The notes: generated by a model not told the origin, from the sequence alone. A stretch of 64,000 nucleotides of DNA from Mycobacterium adipatum (GCF_001644575.1 NZ_CP015596.1:1240001-1304000); one strand, 5' to 3'. Shown: positions 7,997 through 17,693, counted from the first letter of the stretch. Made by a program: numbers and translations.

Positions 7997-9142
7997 ATGG
8001 CAGCCAACCGCTCTAGCTGGATGGACGACGACCTCGACGCACTGCGGGATTTGGCACGTACGTTCTGTGAGAAGGAGGTCGCGCCGCACAGTGCCCGCTT
8101 CATCGAGCAGCACCACGTGGATCGGGACCTGTGGACCCGGGCGGGTGATCTTGGGTTGCTGTGCATGTCAATCCCCGAGCAGTACGGCGGAGGTGGGGGA
8201 ACGTTCGCTCACGAAGCAGTCTTGATTGAGGAACAGGCCCGCATCGGCGATTCGGCATGGGGCGCGCCGCTTCATAGTGGAATCGTCGCCCACTACCTGC
8301 TCGAGTACGGCACCGATGAGCAGAAGGAACGCTTTCTTCCCAGACTGGCAACTGGTGAGATGGTTGGCGCGATTGCGATGACGGAGCCGGGCACTGGCTC
8401 CGATCTCCAATCTGTCACGACCAAGGCATCGCGCGTTGGAGACGAATACGTTGTCAACGGTTCCAAAACGTTCATCACCAACGGCGCTCAGGCCGACCTC
8501 ATCATCGTCGTTGCGAAGACCGACCCCAGTGCCGGAGCGAACGGAATCTCGTTGGTTTTGGTCGAAGGCGATCGACCGGGCTTTCGGCGGGGTCGGGTGT
8601 TGGACAAGGTCGGTCAGCGCGGACAGGACACCTCCGAGCTCTATTTCGAAGATGTGCACATTCCGGTTGAGAACCTCCTGGGTACGACTGAAGGCCAGGG
8701 GTTCATTCAGTTGATGCAGCAACTTCCCCAAGAGCGATTGATCCTTGCGCTTGGTGCAGTGACAGTACTAGAAACAGCGCTCGAGTTCACTGTGGAATAC
8801 ACCAAAGATCGGCATGCCTTCGGCAAGCCCGTCTTCGCCTTCCAAAACACCAAGTTCAAGCTCGCCGAGGTCGCCACCGACGCCCACATCAGCCGCGTTT
8901 TCATCGACGACTGCGTCGCCCGCCATCTGCGCGGTGAACTCGACATCCCCACCGTCGCGATGGCGAAATGGTGGACTACTGAGCGTGCGATGGTCGCCCT
9001 TGATGACTGCTTGCAGCTCCACGGCGGCTACGGCTATATGACCGAGTATCCCATCGGCAGGATGTGGGCCGATGCTCGCGTTCAGAAGATCTACGGTGGG
9101 ACAAACGAGATTATGAAGGAGATCATTGCTCGGTCGCTTTAG
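7997..9142 (+). CDS. Acyl-CoA dehydrogenase
   Basis: A 381-residue FAD-dependent acyl-CoA dehydrogenase of normal length, introducing the alpha,beta double bond of an acyl-CoA. The signature AMTEPGTGSDLQS lies near residue 130 and the C-terminal GGTNEIMKEIIARSL block is present. In the active-site region, YGYMTEYPIGRMWADARVQKIYGG carries the YPxxRxxRDxR-like signature. The ATG at 7997 is supported by GAGGA seven bases upstream; the frame is open further upstream, through the operator region, without homology. Divergent from a TetR gene with two operators between. The electron acceptor (EtfAB) is not in the window. Confidence 0.92.
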   Translation: MAANRSSWMDDDLDALRDLARTFCEKEVAPHSARFIEQHHVDRDLWTRAGDLGLLCMSIPEQYGGGGGTFAHEAVLIEEQARIGDSAWGAPLHSGIVAHYLLEYGTDEQKERFLPRLATGEMVGAIAMTEPGTGSDLQSVTTKASRVGDEYVVNGSKTFITNGAQADLIIVVAKTDPSAGANGISLVLVEGDRPGFRRGRVLDKVGQRGQDTSELYFEDVHIPVENLLGTTEGQGFIQLMQQLPQERLILALGAVTVLETALEFTVEYTKDRHAFGKPVFAFQNTKFKLAEVATDAHISRVFIDDCVARHLRGELDIPTVAMAKWWTTERAMVALDDCLQLHGGYGYMTEYPIGRMWADARVQKIYGGTNEIMKEIIARSL

Positions 9143-9213
9143 ATCGAATTCGACCGCTAGATTGGTTACGAGGGGCCGCGATAGCGAGGTGGCGTTCGCT
9201 TATCAAGTCGGTG

Positions 9214-9249
9214 GTGACTGTTCATTAGGCGGTCACTGTTCACTAGGCG
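9214..9249. repeat. 18-bp tandem direct repeat
   Basis: Two adjacent 18-base units (9214-9231 and 9232-9249) of the form GTSACTGTTCAYTAGGCG, differing at two positions. They lie between the acyl-CoA dehydrogenase and the 3' end of the cyclase remnant. Function unknown; possibly slippage during decay. Confidence 0.75.
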
Positions 9250-9269
9250 GATACCCGGCGAGCTCGCTT

Positions 9270-9996
9270 CAAACGGGGGCCTTACTCGGCCGGCCTGGGC
9301 GCGCCGCGCCCGAGACAGGTTGACCTTGCTGCTGACGCCCTTCAGACGATATGCGCCGGCGGACGACCACCGGAGGCCTGCGTCGTCGACGATCACCCGC
9401 GTGGAGTCCCACCAACACTGCGCCTGGCCGCGCCGCCGCGCTCACTCGGCTGGCCAGGTTCACGGGGTTGCCGAACCAGTCGCCCGCGCGCGAGACCGCT
9501 GACCCGGACGCCACGCCAATCCTCAAGGAAGGCAGGTCATTTGCTGACGCGCTGTCGATCAGGTCCAGCATCGTCGTCACCAGCGGCGTCGGTCGTGATG
9601 AGACCAGCATGACCGCGCCCCGAGGGTTTCACGAATCTCAACCGGTGGGTTGGCAGCCTCGCGCGCAGCAGTCGCGAGTCGATTCGCGAGCCTCTCCAAA
9701 TCGTCGGGCTGAAGCTTTCAACATGTTCAGCGCGCGAAGCCACGCATCATCTCCGTGGCCTGCCCGATGCCTTCCGTGAGGGCCCGCAATATGGCGACTG
9801 TTTCGTCTGGATTCCGGTTTCCGTGCTCAGCTCGCGCAGAGAGACGTACCGTCCCTCATCACCCAGTACGCGGCTTGTAGGAAGAAGGAGAGGGGTTGGG
9901 GCCACCAGTCGGCTTTGATCAATCGTGAAGCCCTGGGCATGCAGCCAGGCAATTAGATGAGTCCTTTCCTGGCGGCTGTCGCCCTCAAGACCGTCG
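9270..9996 (-). pseudogene. Class III adenylate cyclase remnant
   Basis: On the minus strand, pieces of a mycobacterial class III adenylate cyclase appear in order but in shifting frames. First comes an N-terminal regulatory-type segment (LEGDSRQERTHLIAWLHAQ, then LLLPTSRVLGDEGRYVSLRE). Next, in another frame, is ETVAILRALTEGIGQATEMM. After what looks like an internal deletion comes LQPDDLERLANRLATAAREA, then [19 protein letters not shown]...LRIGVASG and [19 protein letters not shown]. In another frame the end reads [18 protein letters not shown]...LSRARRA. At least three frame changes plus the deletion mean no functional cyclase. This explains most of the otherwise gene-free stretch 9143-10050. 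Confidence 0.8.
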
Positions 9997-10050
9997 TGCA
10001 GACATACTGAGCGAGGTCGTCTTCGTGTGTTGCTGACACCCTGGACCTGC

Positions 10051-10713
10051 TTAGTGCTGCGGCGTACCGGGACGCGGACAGGATGGTTCAGTGTTCACGC
10101 CGCGCACCTGGTGACTCGACGCGGGGACGCCGAGCACGGCGTGACCCATCGCAACGAGCAGCGCAGAGGTCTGTTCGGGAGCCAGGCCAGTGCCGCGGTA
10201 GTGCAAGATCGATTGAATGGCTCCGATCGCTCCATGAACCATCGCCCGAAGTTCAATCTCATCGACCGCGGGCCGCAATTCTCCGACGAGGTGTACCCAC
10301 TCTTCTAGATAGAGTCGCTGCTTTCGGCGCAACCGGCTCTGGTGCTGATCCGACAGATTGTGCACTTCGCGGTAATACACCATTGCCAGCTCGCGTTGAT
10401 CCATTACCAAGGCGACTTGGTCTGACACCAGCAGGGTCAGCGCCTCCGCCTCGTCGCGGGACTGCTCGACGATCGCCGTCGCACGCTTAAGGAGTTTGTC
10501 CACCACTCGCTCGAAGAGGGCCGCCAGTAGATCGCTCTTACTGTTGAAATGGCGATAGATGGCCGGCCCGACAACCCCTGATGCAACGCCGATGTCGGCC
10601 ATGGAGACAGCGTGGTAGCCCCGCTCGGCAATCAACTCGGTGGCAGAGGCGAGAATCCGTTCCCGACGTTCGCCGCCGACCCGGGTACGTCCGGCAACGA
10701 CCACCTTGTTCAC
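10051..10713 (-). CDS. TetR family transcriptional regulator
   Basis: A 220-residue TetR regulator. The HTH segment is ERILASATELIAERGYHAVSMADIGVASG followed by GPAIYRHFNSKSDLL, and the C-terminal ligand domain carries YYREVHNLSDQHQSRLRRKQR. That last segment is of the KstR2-like type often seen with acyl-CoA metabolism regulators. The GTG at 10713 has a purine-rich AAGGAAGG site a few bases upstream. Its target is not obvious: the flanking genes are a cyclase remnant and, 400 bases away, the end of the AtuA operon. Confidence 0.88.
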   Translation of the reverse strand: MNKVVVAGRTRVGGERRERILASATELIAERGYHAVSMADIGVASGVVGPAIYRHFNSKSDLLAALFERVVDKLLKRATAIVEQSRDEAEALTLLVSDQVALVMDQRELAMVYYREVHNLSDQHQSRLRRKQRLYLEEWVHLVGELRPAVDEIELRAMVHGAIGAIQSILHYRGTGLAPEQTSALLVAMGHAVLGVPASSHQVRGVNTEPSCPRPGTPQH

Positions 10714-11126
10714 TACTACCTTCCTTCGCTCGCAACCAGGGCTCGCGCAGCACTGCAGCGCCGGGAGCTACACTACGAACGTTAACACCTGCTCACAATC
10801 CCAGGTTGAGTTGAAATGTAGACGCCCAGTGGCAGGTGGCTGGCGCCTGCGCGTGTGATCCCCATTCGTGGATGTGCCCGCTCATTGGCCAAGATCGGCA
10901 ACCGCGTGGGCAGATCGCTGCGCCCTCTTTGGATGTCCAGTTCGGCAAGGAACTGGACAAAGCCATCTCTCCGTCTGCCGGACGCTGTTGGCGTCATCCG
11001 ATCGTCATCACATCGTTCGGCAACACGGCTTTGGCAAAGGGGCTACGTCAAGCAGCAGGCAGAGGACGGCGACTTGATTGGCGATACGTCGACAGAGTGG
11101 CCCGGCTACTCCAAATTCGGGATTTG
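10714..11126. other. Gene-free region
   Basis: About 410 bases between the TetR start and the AtuA stop. Open frames on the plus strand here (from about 10836) show no motif and look like chance GC-rich frames. It should hold the TetR promoter. No RNA gene or repeat recognised. Confidence 0.4.
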
Positions 11127-12863
11127 TCAGGTCGCGCCGACAAGGGATTGCGGTATGTCCACGATGCGGGAGCGCAGGTACTCGCACAAGCCCTTCGCCT
11201 GGGCATCCGGCCGGGTCGAGGATGCCACGCCTTCCCCCAGCAGCCCGTGCACCACAACGTTGAGCGCACGCAGGTTGGGCAGCTCGAATCGCTCTATGCG
11301 CAGCTGCGCAGCCTCCGGGCCGAGCAGCCCGCGCAGTCGCTCGACGGTTAAGTGCTCGCGCACCCAGGCATAGCCGGCGTCGTCGCGGGCCCAGAGACCA
11401 ATATTGGCGTTGCCGCCCTTGTCGCCGGACCGCGCGCCCAGAACCGCGCCCAGCGGCGCGCGGCATGTCGGCTCGGTCGGCGGCGCGGCTGCCGCGCTGC
11501 CCCGGACCTTCGCGGCCGGCACGCTACCGGTCGGCGGATCGGCGATCCTCCGGCGCTCACCGTTGGGCAGCACCACGACCTGCGTCACGCTCGACCGGGG
11601 CACGGTCGCTGGGCGATACACGCCGAACACTGACTCCGACGTGGGTGGCGTGGTGGTGTGGAAGCCGGCATACCCGGCCAGAGCGATCTCCATGATTGCG
11701 CTCGAGAACGCCCGGCCGACCTTGCGCGGGTCGGTGTCCTTGACCGTGATCCGCAAGTGCGCGCACGCCTGGTCGTTGGTGGGGGCGTCCGGTGTGTCGA
11801 AACGCAGAAACCGGACGTCGACCTCGGCGAAGGATCCCCGGCCGCCGAGGATGTCGAACAGCTGCTGCTGCGCGAACGCGGCTTTCGCCTCCAGGTCCAA
11901 GCCGGTGAGCACCATCGTCATGGTGTTCCGGTAGCCCCCGACCTCGTTCAGCGCCACCTTGAGCGTCTCCGGTGGCGGGCTGCCGGTGACACCCGTGATC
12001 GCCACCCGGTGCTCGGCCTGCTGGGCCAGCGAGATCGTGTCGAAGTGAGTCACCACGTCGGGCCCCAGATAGGCCGGCTCGGCGATCTCGTAGAGCAGCT
12101 GGGAGGTGACCGTACCGACCGACACCAGCCCCCCGGTGTCGGCGTGCTTGGTGATCACCGACGAGCCGTCGGCCGCCACCTCCGCGATCGGGAAGCCCGG
12201 GTAGCGACGGTCGGTGATCTCGTCGAGGAAGGCGTAGTTGCCGCCCGTGGCCTGTGGTCCGCATTCGATGACGTGGCCGGCCACGACGGCACCGGCGAGC
12301 CGGTCCCAGTCGGTGCGCTCCCACCCGTGCCACCAGGCGGCCGGGCCGACGACCAGCGAGGCGTCTGTCACCCGTCCGGTGACGACGACGTCGGCGCCCG
12401 CACCCAGCGCTTCGGCGATACCCCAACCCCCGAGGTAGGCGTTGGCCGAGACCGGCTTGACCTCACCGACCGCAGGGGTGATCGCGGAGAGGTTCCCGCG
12501 CAAGTCGTCACCTTCGATGTGGGCGATCCGGACGGTGATACCGAGCCGGTCCGCAAGCTCGCGCAATCTGACGGCCAGCCCGGCCGGGTTGAGCCCACCG
12601 GCGTTGGCCACGATCTTGATACCGCGGTCGGAACAGGTGCCCAACACCTGCTCCATCTGGGTCAGGAACGTGCGCGCGTAACCGCCCGCCGGATCCTTCG
12701 CCTGGGCCTTCGCCAGGATGAGCATCGTCAGTTCAGCGAGGTAGTCCCCGCACAGCACGTCGATGCTCTGCTCGCCCGTCCCGCCCTCGACCATCTCCCG
12801 CGCCGCGGCGATCCGGTCGCCGTAGAAGCCCGAGCAATTTCCGATGCGTACCGGGTCCCTCAC
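11127..12863 (-). CDS. Acyclic terpene utilisation AtuA family protein (DUF1446)
   Basis: A 578-residue protein with the AtuA/DUF1446 core: RIGNCSGFYGDR at the N-terminus, GGLNPAGLA, a GRVTDASLVVGPAAWWHGW segment and VIECGPQATGGNYAF. The C-terminal part contains a GARSGDKGGNANIGLWAR segment that marks the AtuA C-terminal domain. In Pseudomonas, atuA belongs to the citronellol/geraniol degradation cluster, but its reaction is not established. The GTG start (12863) overlaps the stop of the TIGR03084 gene as GTGA. An open frame extends far upstream in this frame but is only antisense-like noise over that gene. Operon with a TIGR03084 protein and an enoyl-CoA hydratase, fitting branched-chain or terpenoid acyl-CoA catabolism. 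Confidence 0.9.
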   Translation of the reverse strand: MRDPVRIGNCSGFYGDRIAAAREMVEGGTGEQSIDVLCGDYLAELTMLILAKAQAKDPAGGYARTFLTQMEQVLGTCSDRGIKIVANAGGLNPAGLAVRLRELADRLGITVRIAHIEGDDLRGNLSAITPAVGEVKPVSANAYLGGWGIAEALGAGADVVVTGRVTDASLVVGPAAWWHGWERTDWDRLAGAVVAGHVIECGPQATGGNYAFLDEITDRRYPGFPIAEVAADGSSVITKHADTGGLVSVGTVTSQLLYEIAEPAYLGPDVVTHFDTISLAQQAEHRVAITGVTGSPPPETLKVALNEVGGYRNTMTMVLTGLDLEAKAAFAQQQLFDILGGRGSFAEVDVRFLRFDTPDAPTNDQACAHLRITVKDTDPRKVGRAFSSAIMEIALAGYAGFHTTTPPTSESVFGVYRPATVPRSSVTQVVVLPNGERRRIADPPTGSVPAAKVRGSAAAAPPTEPTCRAPLGAVLGARSGDKGGNANIGLWARDDAGYAWVREHLTVERLRGLLGPEAAQLRIERFELPNLRALNVVVHGLLGEGVASSTRPDAQAKGLCEYLRSRIVDIPQSLVGAT

Positions 12864-13672
12864 GACACACCTCCGTCGAACTGTCCTGCGGTGCGCCCGC
12901 CACCGGGAGGTCCGGCGAAGGCCTGCGCGATGGAGAGCCACTGGTCGGCGAGCGGACCGGTGACGTGCAGTGCGGTGTCGTCGCGATGCCTGCGCTGGGT
13001 GACGAGCAGGCAGAAGTCGTGCGCAGTGCCGGTGACCCGGTTGGGCACGCCGTCGGGGCCCCAGGTCCACAGCGTGCCCCCCGGTGCGGTGAGCTCGACA
13101 CGGACGGGTTCCTCGGGCACCTCCAGGCCGTTGGCCATGTAGCTGAACGCCCGCGCTCCCACGCCGATGTGGGCGACGTGGCGCAACCGGGCCGAGGGCA
13201 CACGGGTCACTCCCAGCGCGTCGGCGATGTCCTGACCGTGCGCCCAGGTCTCCATGATCCGCGCGGTCAGCGAGGAAGCCGCGCTCATGGGGAGGCCGAA
13301 CCACGGCACCCGCATCGAGGGGTCGATCGCTGCGAAGGCAGCGACGAGGGCGCGGCGCGCGCCGTCGAACCAGGACAGCAGCTCCGCTGTCGGCATCGGC
13401 CGGTAGCGCTCGGCGATGGTGTCCGGGGAGATCCGGCCGTCGGCGAGCATGGGCAGCACCTCGGCCGTGAACCCTTCGGGGTCGGTGGCTGAGCGCACCG
13501 CGGCGTCGTCGAAGAACGCAAGATGGCTGATCTGATCGCGGACCGCCCAGCCTGCCGCGGGGGTGGGCGCGTCCCACCCGGCTTGCCCCTCGGGCAGCTC
13601 GGCGATCAGTGACCACAGCTCGGCCGTTTCCGCCCCGATGTCGGTGATCAAGGACTCCATCGGCACGGCCAC
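12860..13672 (-). CDS. TIGR03084 family (DinB/maleylpyruvate isomerase-like metal-binding) protein
   Basis: About 270 residues. The N-terminal half is a four-helix DinB/MDMPI-type metal-binding domain (WAVRDQISHLAFFDDAAV, later MGLPMSAASSLTARIMETWAHGQD). The first His, from the ISHL motif, and the WAHGQD His are the expected metal ligands. The C-terminal half resembles the TIGR03084 domain. Family members act as metal- and thiol-dependent enzymes in actinobacteria; the specific reaction is unknown. The GTG at 13672 is chosen because GGAAGGGA lies eight bases upstream; GTG 13666 and ATG 13660 are in frame. It is sandwiched between enoyl-CoA hydratase (2-base gap) and AtuA (4-base overlap). Confidence 0.85.
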   Translation of the reverse strand: MAVPMESLITDIGAETAELWSLIAELPEGQAGWDAPTPAAGWAVRDQISHLAFFDDAAVRSATDPEGFTAEVLPMLADGRISPDTIAERYRPMPTAELLSWFDGARRALVAAFAAIDPSMRVPWFGLPMSAASSLTARIMETWAHGQDIADALGVTRVPSARLRHVAHIGVGARAFSYMANGLEVPEEPVRVELTAPGGTLWTWGPDGVPNRVTGTAHDFCLLVTQRRHRDDTALHVTGPLADQWLSIAQAFAGPPGGGRTAGQFDGGVS

Positions 13673-13674
13673 GT

Positions 13675-14442
13675 CTAACGTCCCTTCCAAACCGGTGTGC
13701 GCTTCTCGCGGAACGCGGCGGGACCCTCTAGCGCGTCGGCGCTGAGGTACACCGGCTCCCATATCTGGTCGGCGTGGGCGTAGGCCTCCGTCAGGTGGTG
13801 CGCTGCGGAGAGGTATACGGTCTTTTTTGCCGCGAGTACGGACAGCGGTGCGTTGGAAGCGATCCGCAGGGCGATCTCCTGAACTCGTACCCGCAGCTCC
13901 GCTGCGGGCACGACCTCGTTCACCATGCCTACCTCGCGGGCGCGCTCGGCAGTGATCGGGTCGCCGGTCATCAAAATCTGCAGCGCAATCCGCGGCGGCA
14001 GCAGCCACGACAGCGGGACAGCCCATGGCGAGCCGCGGCCTACCTTGACCTCGCTGACCGCGAACCTGGCGTGCTCGGCTGCGATGACGAGGTCGCACTG
14101 CTGGGCCAGTAGGAATCCGCCGGCGAAGGCGACGCCGTTCACCGCGGCGATGGTCGGCTTGGCGACCTGGATGTTGCGCCCGAATTGCGGCGCGAAGTCT
14201 GGCGGCGGAACCGTGAGCGCCGTCTCCGCCATCTCTTTAAGGTCCCCTCCGGCGCAGAACGCCTTATCGCCTGCCCCGGTCAGCACCAGAACCTTGGCGG
14301 AGTCGTCGGCGTTGAAGCGGTGAACGCTGTGGAACAGTCCCTGCCGGACCGCCCCGTTGAGCGCGTTCCGTGCCTCGGGGCGATTGATCGTCAACCAGGC
14401 CACCCCGTCGACGACCTCGTAGGTGATCGCTTCCTCGCTCAT
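13675..14442 (-). CDS. Enoyl-CoA hydratase/isomerase family protein
   Basis: A 255-residue crotonase-fold protein. It shows the N-terminal NRPEARNAL block, oxyanion-hole segments AFCAGGDLKEM and VAFAGGFLLAQQCDLVIA, and an AVSEVKVGRGSPWAVPLSWLL region where catalytic Glu residues are placed. It hydrates or isomerises enoyl-CoA intermediates. ATG at 14442; the frame is open further upstream without homology. First gene of the minus-strand operon with TIGR03084 and AtuA. Confidence 0.9.
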   Translation of the reverse strand: MSEEAITYEVVDGVAWLTINRPEARNALNGAVRQGLFHSVHRFNADDSAKVLVLTGAGDKAFCAGGDLKEMAETALTVPPPDFAPQFGRNIQVAKPTIAAVNGVAFAGGFLLAQQCDLVIAAEHARFAVSEVKVGRGSPWAVPLSWLLPPRIALQILMTGDPITAERAREVGMVNEVVPAAELRVRVQEIALRIASNAPLSVLAAKKTVYLSAAHHLTEAYAHADQIWEPVYLSADALEGPAAFREKRTPVWKGR

Positions 14443-14828
14443 CAATCCCCGTCCTGATCGGCACCCGCCCTCCCGATGTGAGGGCTCGTTCACTCGCAGT
14501 ACGTTACCCGGCAGAATGTCGCGAGGACCAGTTGGTGAGCGAACGCGTTGCGTCCGGCGGCGCAACCCGACCGGCGTGGCCAGCTCCGTAAATGTTGGGT
14601 TCGCCACCTCGTCGGCCGCATTCGGTTCGAGCGATTGACGAGATCGGATCCCAAGGCCGCAACACGGGGTTGCATTCGTACGTCAAGTCCTCGGCAAGAA
14701 TGTGGCCCTCTTCGGCCTTTTGGGATTGGCACGCCGGAGGTGCTCCTTGCCACCGTTTCACCCTTGGCTCCCAGAAACAATCGGTGCCAAATGCTGTGAA
14801 CGCATGCGTCGCCGCGGGGAACCGCTCG
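14443..14828. other. Gene-free region
   Basis: About 390 bases between the enoyl-CoA hydratase start and the carboxylesterase stop. Several short frames exist on both strands, but none shows a recognisable domain or a ribosome site. It should contain the promoter for the hydratase/AtuA operon. Confidence 0.4.
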
Positions 14829-16337
14829 TCAGCGTCCGAGGACTTGAAAACCTTCCCATGCTTTCCGGCGGTCGGCGTGGGGGTCGTTGTCCACTCGCGA
14901 AGCGCGATCGAAGACGAGGACCGGACGGGCGTCGCTGGTGTAGCGCGGCCAGCCGTCTCCTGGAACTCCGGTGCGTGCGAAAGCATCCCAGCGCCCTTGC
15001 ATGTCGTCGCTCACGCGTAGGGCCGAGCGGCGATCGGCTCCGGCGCTGAGTAGCCGACCGAGCGGCGTGCGGTAGGCGTCGAACACCGCAAGAAGCTCCG
15101 TCGCATGGGTGGCACCCAGCCCGGCCCATTGCAGAGTTCGCGGGGCGAAGTCATAGCGGTACAGATATGTGGGGGCGTGCCGACTGTGGGAATCCGCGAG
15201 CTGCCACAGTGTCGATCCGAATGTGAAGTCGGCCCCCAGTCGGATACAGGCATCGGGGGCCGGATATTCGGGATAGGCAGCAGTAATTCGCTCGCGACAG
15301 GTGGGTTCCGCTCCCGCTAGTAACGCTTCGATCTTGGCTTCGTTCGTCGGGAGGAGTTTGAGGAAGCGAGTGAACAACCGGCCCTCGTCGGCGTTCGTAC
15401 CGACGATCAGCGGCACACGGTACGCCTTGCCGTCGCGCATCGCTTGAATGGGCTCGGACGGTAGATAGTCGGTTCCGAATGTGCATCCCACCGGGTAACC
15501 GCCAGCAAGGTCCGATGCACTCGTGGTGAGCAAGCGATCGAATGCATTCACCAGTTGAGCCGGACGCGCCGCCAACAGGAGGCGGGCGGGCTCCCGCTCG
15601 TCGGCGCAGAGAATGGATGCGAACTTGGCGGCGAACTCCGCGGCCAGCTCCTGGGAGCGGGATAGCGCGCCGGCCGGACTTTGTGAGATAGCCTGTGCGA
15701 AAAGCCCTTTCGCCGCTGGCACGGCCAGCAAAGTGGTAACGGCGTGCGCGCCCGCGCTCTCTCCGAAGATCGTCACGTTATCGGGATCGCCGCCGAATGC
15801 CGCGATGTTCTCGCGTACCCACCTGAGCGCCGACACGAGGTCACGCAAGTAGAGGTTGTCGTCAATATGGATGTCTGCGGTGGACAGCGACGACAGGTCG
15901 ACAGCCCCTAGCGCGCCGAGGCGGTAGTTTGCCGATACGTACACGCAACCGCTGCGGGCAAGCGACGCGCCATCATAGATCGGTGTCGCGGAACTGCCCA
16001 GGAAGTACGCCCCGCCGTGAATGAAGAACATCACGGGCAGAGGTCGGTCCGAGCCGCCGTCGGGTGCAACGACATTGAGGGTGAGGCAGTCCTCGCTCAT
16101 GGGCTGGAACTTGCCCGGACCGACGATGGTGTATCGGCGGGGCTGTGGAGCGCAGTAGCGGAATCGGTGGCAGGGTCGGACGCCGTCCCACGCTTCGACC
16201 GGCTGGGGAGCCTTGAACCGCAGCGCGCCGACTGGTGGCTTGGCGTAGGGAATGGAACGCCAGCGATTGACGCCGTCCCGCGTGAATCCTTCGATGGCGC
16301 CCGAGGTGAGTTCGGTGCGGACTGTCTTCGCTGGCAT
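14829..16337 (-). CDS. Carboxylesterase type B
   Basis: A 502-residue esterase of the cholinesterase/carboxylesterase B family. Motifs are IPYAKPPVGALRF at the N-terminus, SEDCLTLNV, HGGAYFLGS (oxyanion hole) and the nucleophile elbow FGESAGA near residue 195. ADEGRLF probably carries the acidic triad residue, and a GATHATEL context supplies the His. Length is normal and no signal peptide is evident. ATG at 16337. Monocistronic, upstream of and on the same strand as the AtuA operon; it could release acids from ester substrates. Confidence 0.92.
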   Translation of the reverse strand: MPAKTVRTELTSGAIEGFTRDGVNRWRSIPYAKPPVGALRFKAPQPVEAWDGVRPCHRFRYCAPQPRRYTIVGPGKFQPMSEDCLTLNVVAPDGGSDRPLPVMFFIHGGAYFLGSSATPIYDGASLARSGCVYVSANYRLGALGAVDLSSLSTADIHIDDNLYLRDLVSALRWVRENIAAFGGDPDNVTIFGESAGAHAVTTLLAVPAAKGLFAQAISQSPAGALSRSQELAAEFAAKFASILCADEREPARLLLAARPAQLVNAFDRLLTTSASDLAGGYPVGCTFGTDYLPSEPIQAMRDGKAYRVPLIVGTNADEGRLFTRFLKLLPTNEAKIEALLAGAEPTCRERITAAYPEYPAPDACIRLGADFTFGSTLWQLADSHSRHAPTYLYRYDFAPRTLQWAGLGATHATELLAVFDAYRTPLGRLLSAGADRRSALRVSDDMQGRWDAFARTGVPGDGWPRYTSDARPVLVFDRASRVDNDPHADRRKAWEGFQVLGR

Positions 16338-16345
16338 GTATCGAC

Positions 16346-16362
16346 AATAGCGAATGACTATT
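16346..16362. promoter_or_regulatory. Inverted repeat upstream of carboxylesterase
   Basis: AATAG-CGAATGA-CTATT, a 5-7-5 inverted repeat whose near end lies 8 bases upstream of the carboxylesterase ATG. It could be an operator or merely contain the -10 element. No regulator is adjacent other than the broken AraC gene. Confidence 0.3.
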
Positions 16363-16558
16363 CACACCAGCGCCCGGCTCTGCCGTTCAGTCGCCGTGTC
16401 GGGCACGGTTTGGCCTGCTACTGATGACTCACTCGACTTCGGTCAGCGGCCTCCACGGCCGTTCGGTGACGTCGTGGCTGATTCTTAAGCACCGGTTACT
16501 TCTTTTCAGAAGAAGAAGCTACCCATGACCGGCTATCTCCGGGCGTGCGGGGACATCC

Positions 16559-17598
16559 TCAGCGTTGTGAGCGTCGGTACTCGCTCGGAGAGCGGCCGGT
16601 CCATCGCTTGAAGGCGTGTGAGAAGTTAGCAAGATCGCCGTATCCGAGCTCGGTCGCGATCTGGCTTGCCGACATTGATCGGGTGATTAACAGCATCATC
16701 GCGCTCTCCCGCAGACACGACTGGCGCAACTCGCGAAACGTGGTGCCCTCTTCGGCGAGCCGGCGTTTGAGTGTGCTGGTGGATACCGAGAGTTCGTCTG
16801 CGACCCGCTGGCAACTTCGCTGTCCGGGATCCTCGTCCAACAACCGTCTCACCTTCTTGGAGAAGGACGTGGCTCCGCTCTGCTCGTCGAGGGTCCGCCT
16901 CAGCTCGGCGACGGCGAGTCGATACGCAAGGGGATCGGAGAACCGGCACACTTCATTGAGCGCGTTGACGGGAACATGAAGGTAGGACATCGGTGCGTCA
17001 AAGAACAGGCGCCCGGCTAGTACCATCTCTGCCGCGAGTTTGTTCAGGGAGACCGGCGCTGACCAACTCAAGTGGAGCGTGACGGTCAGCGCGTCACTGA
17101 CGAGCATGTCCAGCAGTCGTAACAACGCCGAGCCGGTATATGTGACTGCTAAGCAGTCCAGGGCCCGATCGCCTGTGTGCCCCAGAGCCCGACGGTGAGA
17201 CCTTGGTCGTTTGGACGGAATTGTGCATTGATCGCCGTGGTGATCAACGGTAGATAGGTGAGCAGCTCGACGATCTCGGCTACCGAGCCTGCGCTGACCA
17301 GCGGGACGCTCAACGGGCCGAAAGATGTCAACTGTGCCTGTCCTGCAAACGAGAAGCCGAGCAGGGTTGCCCGGTCGACGTCTAGATCGGGGTACAGATC
17401 GCGAAACCACCGCAGTGGCGCCTGGACATCGTGCTGCATCAGCGTCGCCTCGTCGGTTCCCTCGCGCGCCATGATGGTGCGAAGCCGCGCGACGGCGTCC
17501 GGGTCGAGTGCCTGGCTCTCCAGCATTTGCACGAACGCGACCGGAGGCACACCGGCGTTGCTGAACTTCACCGATCGTGCCCCCTGAGCCCAATCCAC
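16559..17598 (-). pseudogene. AraC family regulator, split by a frameshift
   Basis: Two frames together make one AraC regulator of about 345 residues. The N-terminal arabinose-binding-like domain (PF12625 type) runs from the GTG at 17598 to a premature TAG at about 17149. It reads VKFSNAGVPPVAFVQMLESQ ... PLRWFRDLYPDLD ... LTVGLWG. The C-terminal half, in another frame, continues HTGDRALDCLAVTYTGSALL and ends with an AraC HTH (SVSTSTLKRRLAEEG, then ATELGYGDLANFSHAFKRWTG). One missing base in the GGGGCACACAGG region (about 17178-17187) explains the break. Divergent from the CYP153 operon, where AraC activators of alkane oxidation are usually encoded. Either an inactivated regulator or a sequencing error. 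Confidence 0.8.
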
Positions 17599-17693
17599 AA
17601 GTTCCTGATCCGCGCAAACATAGCGGAAGCGCTCGGATTGGACAATCCTGTTAACAAGTATTCACATTCAGGGCAACTTAAGAGGAGTCGGTA

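Noticed and set aside
10836..11373. Plus-strand frames in the gap before AtuA
   Set aside because: No domain, no ribosome site, and partly antisense to AtuA.
12864..13616. Upstream extension of the AtuA frame by 251 codons
   Set aside because: The extension overlaps the TIGR03084 gene in another frame and is Arg/Gly-rich noise; the GTGA overlap at 12860-12863 gives a natural start.
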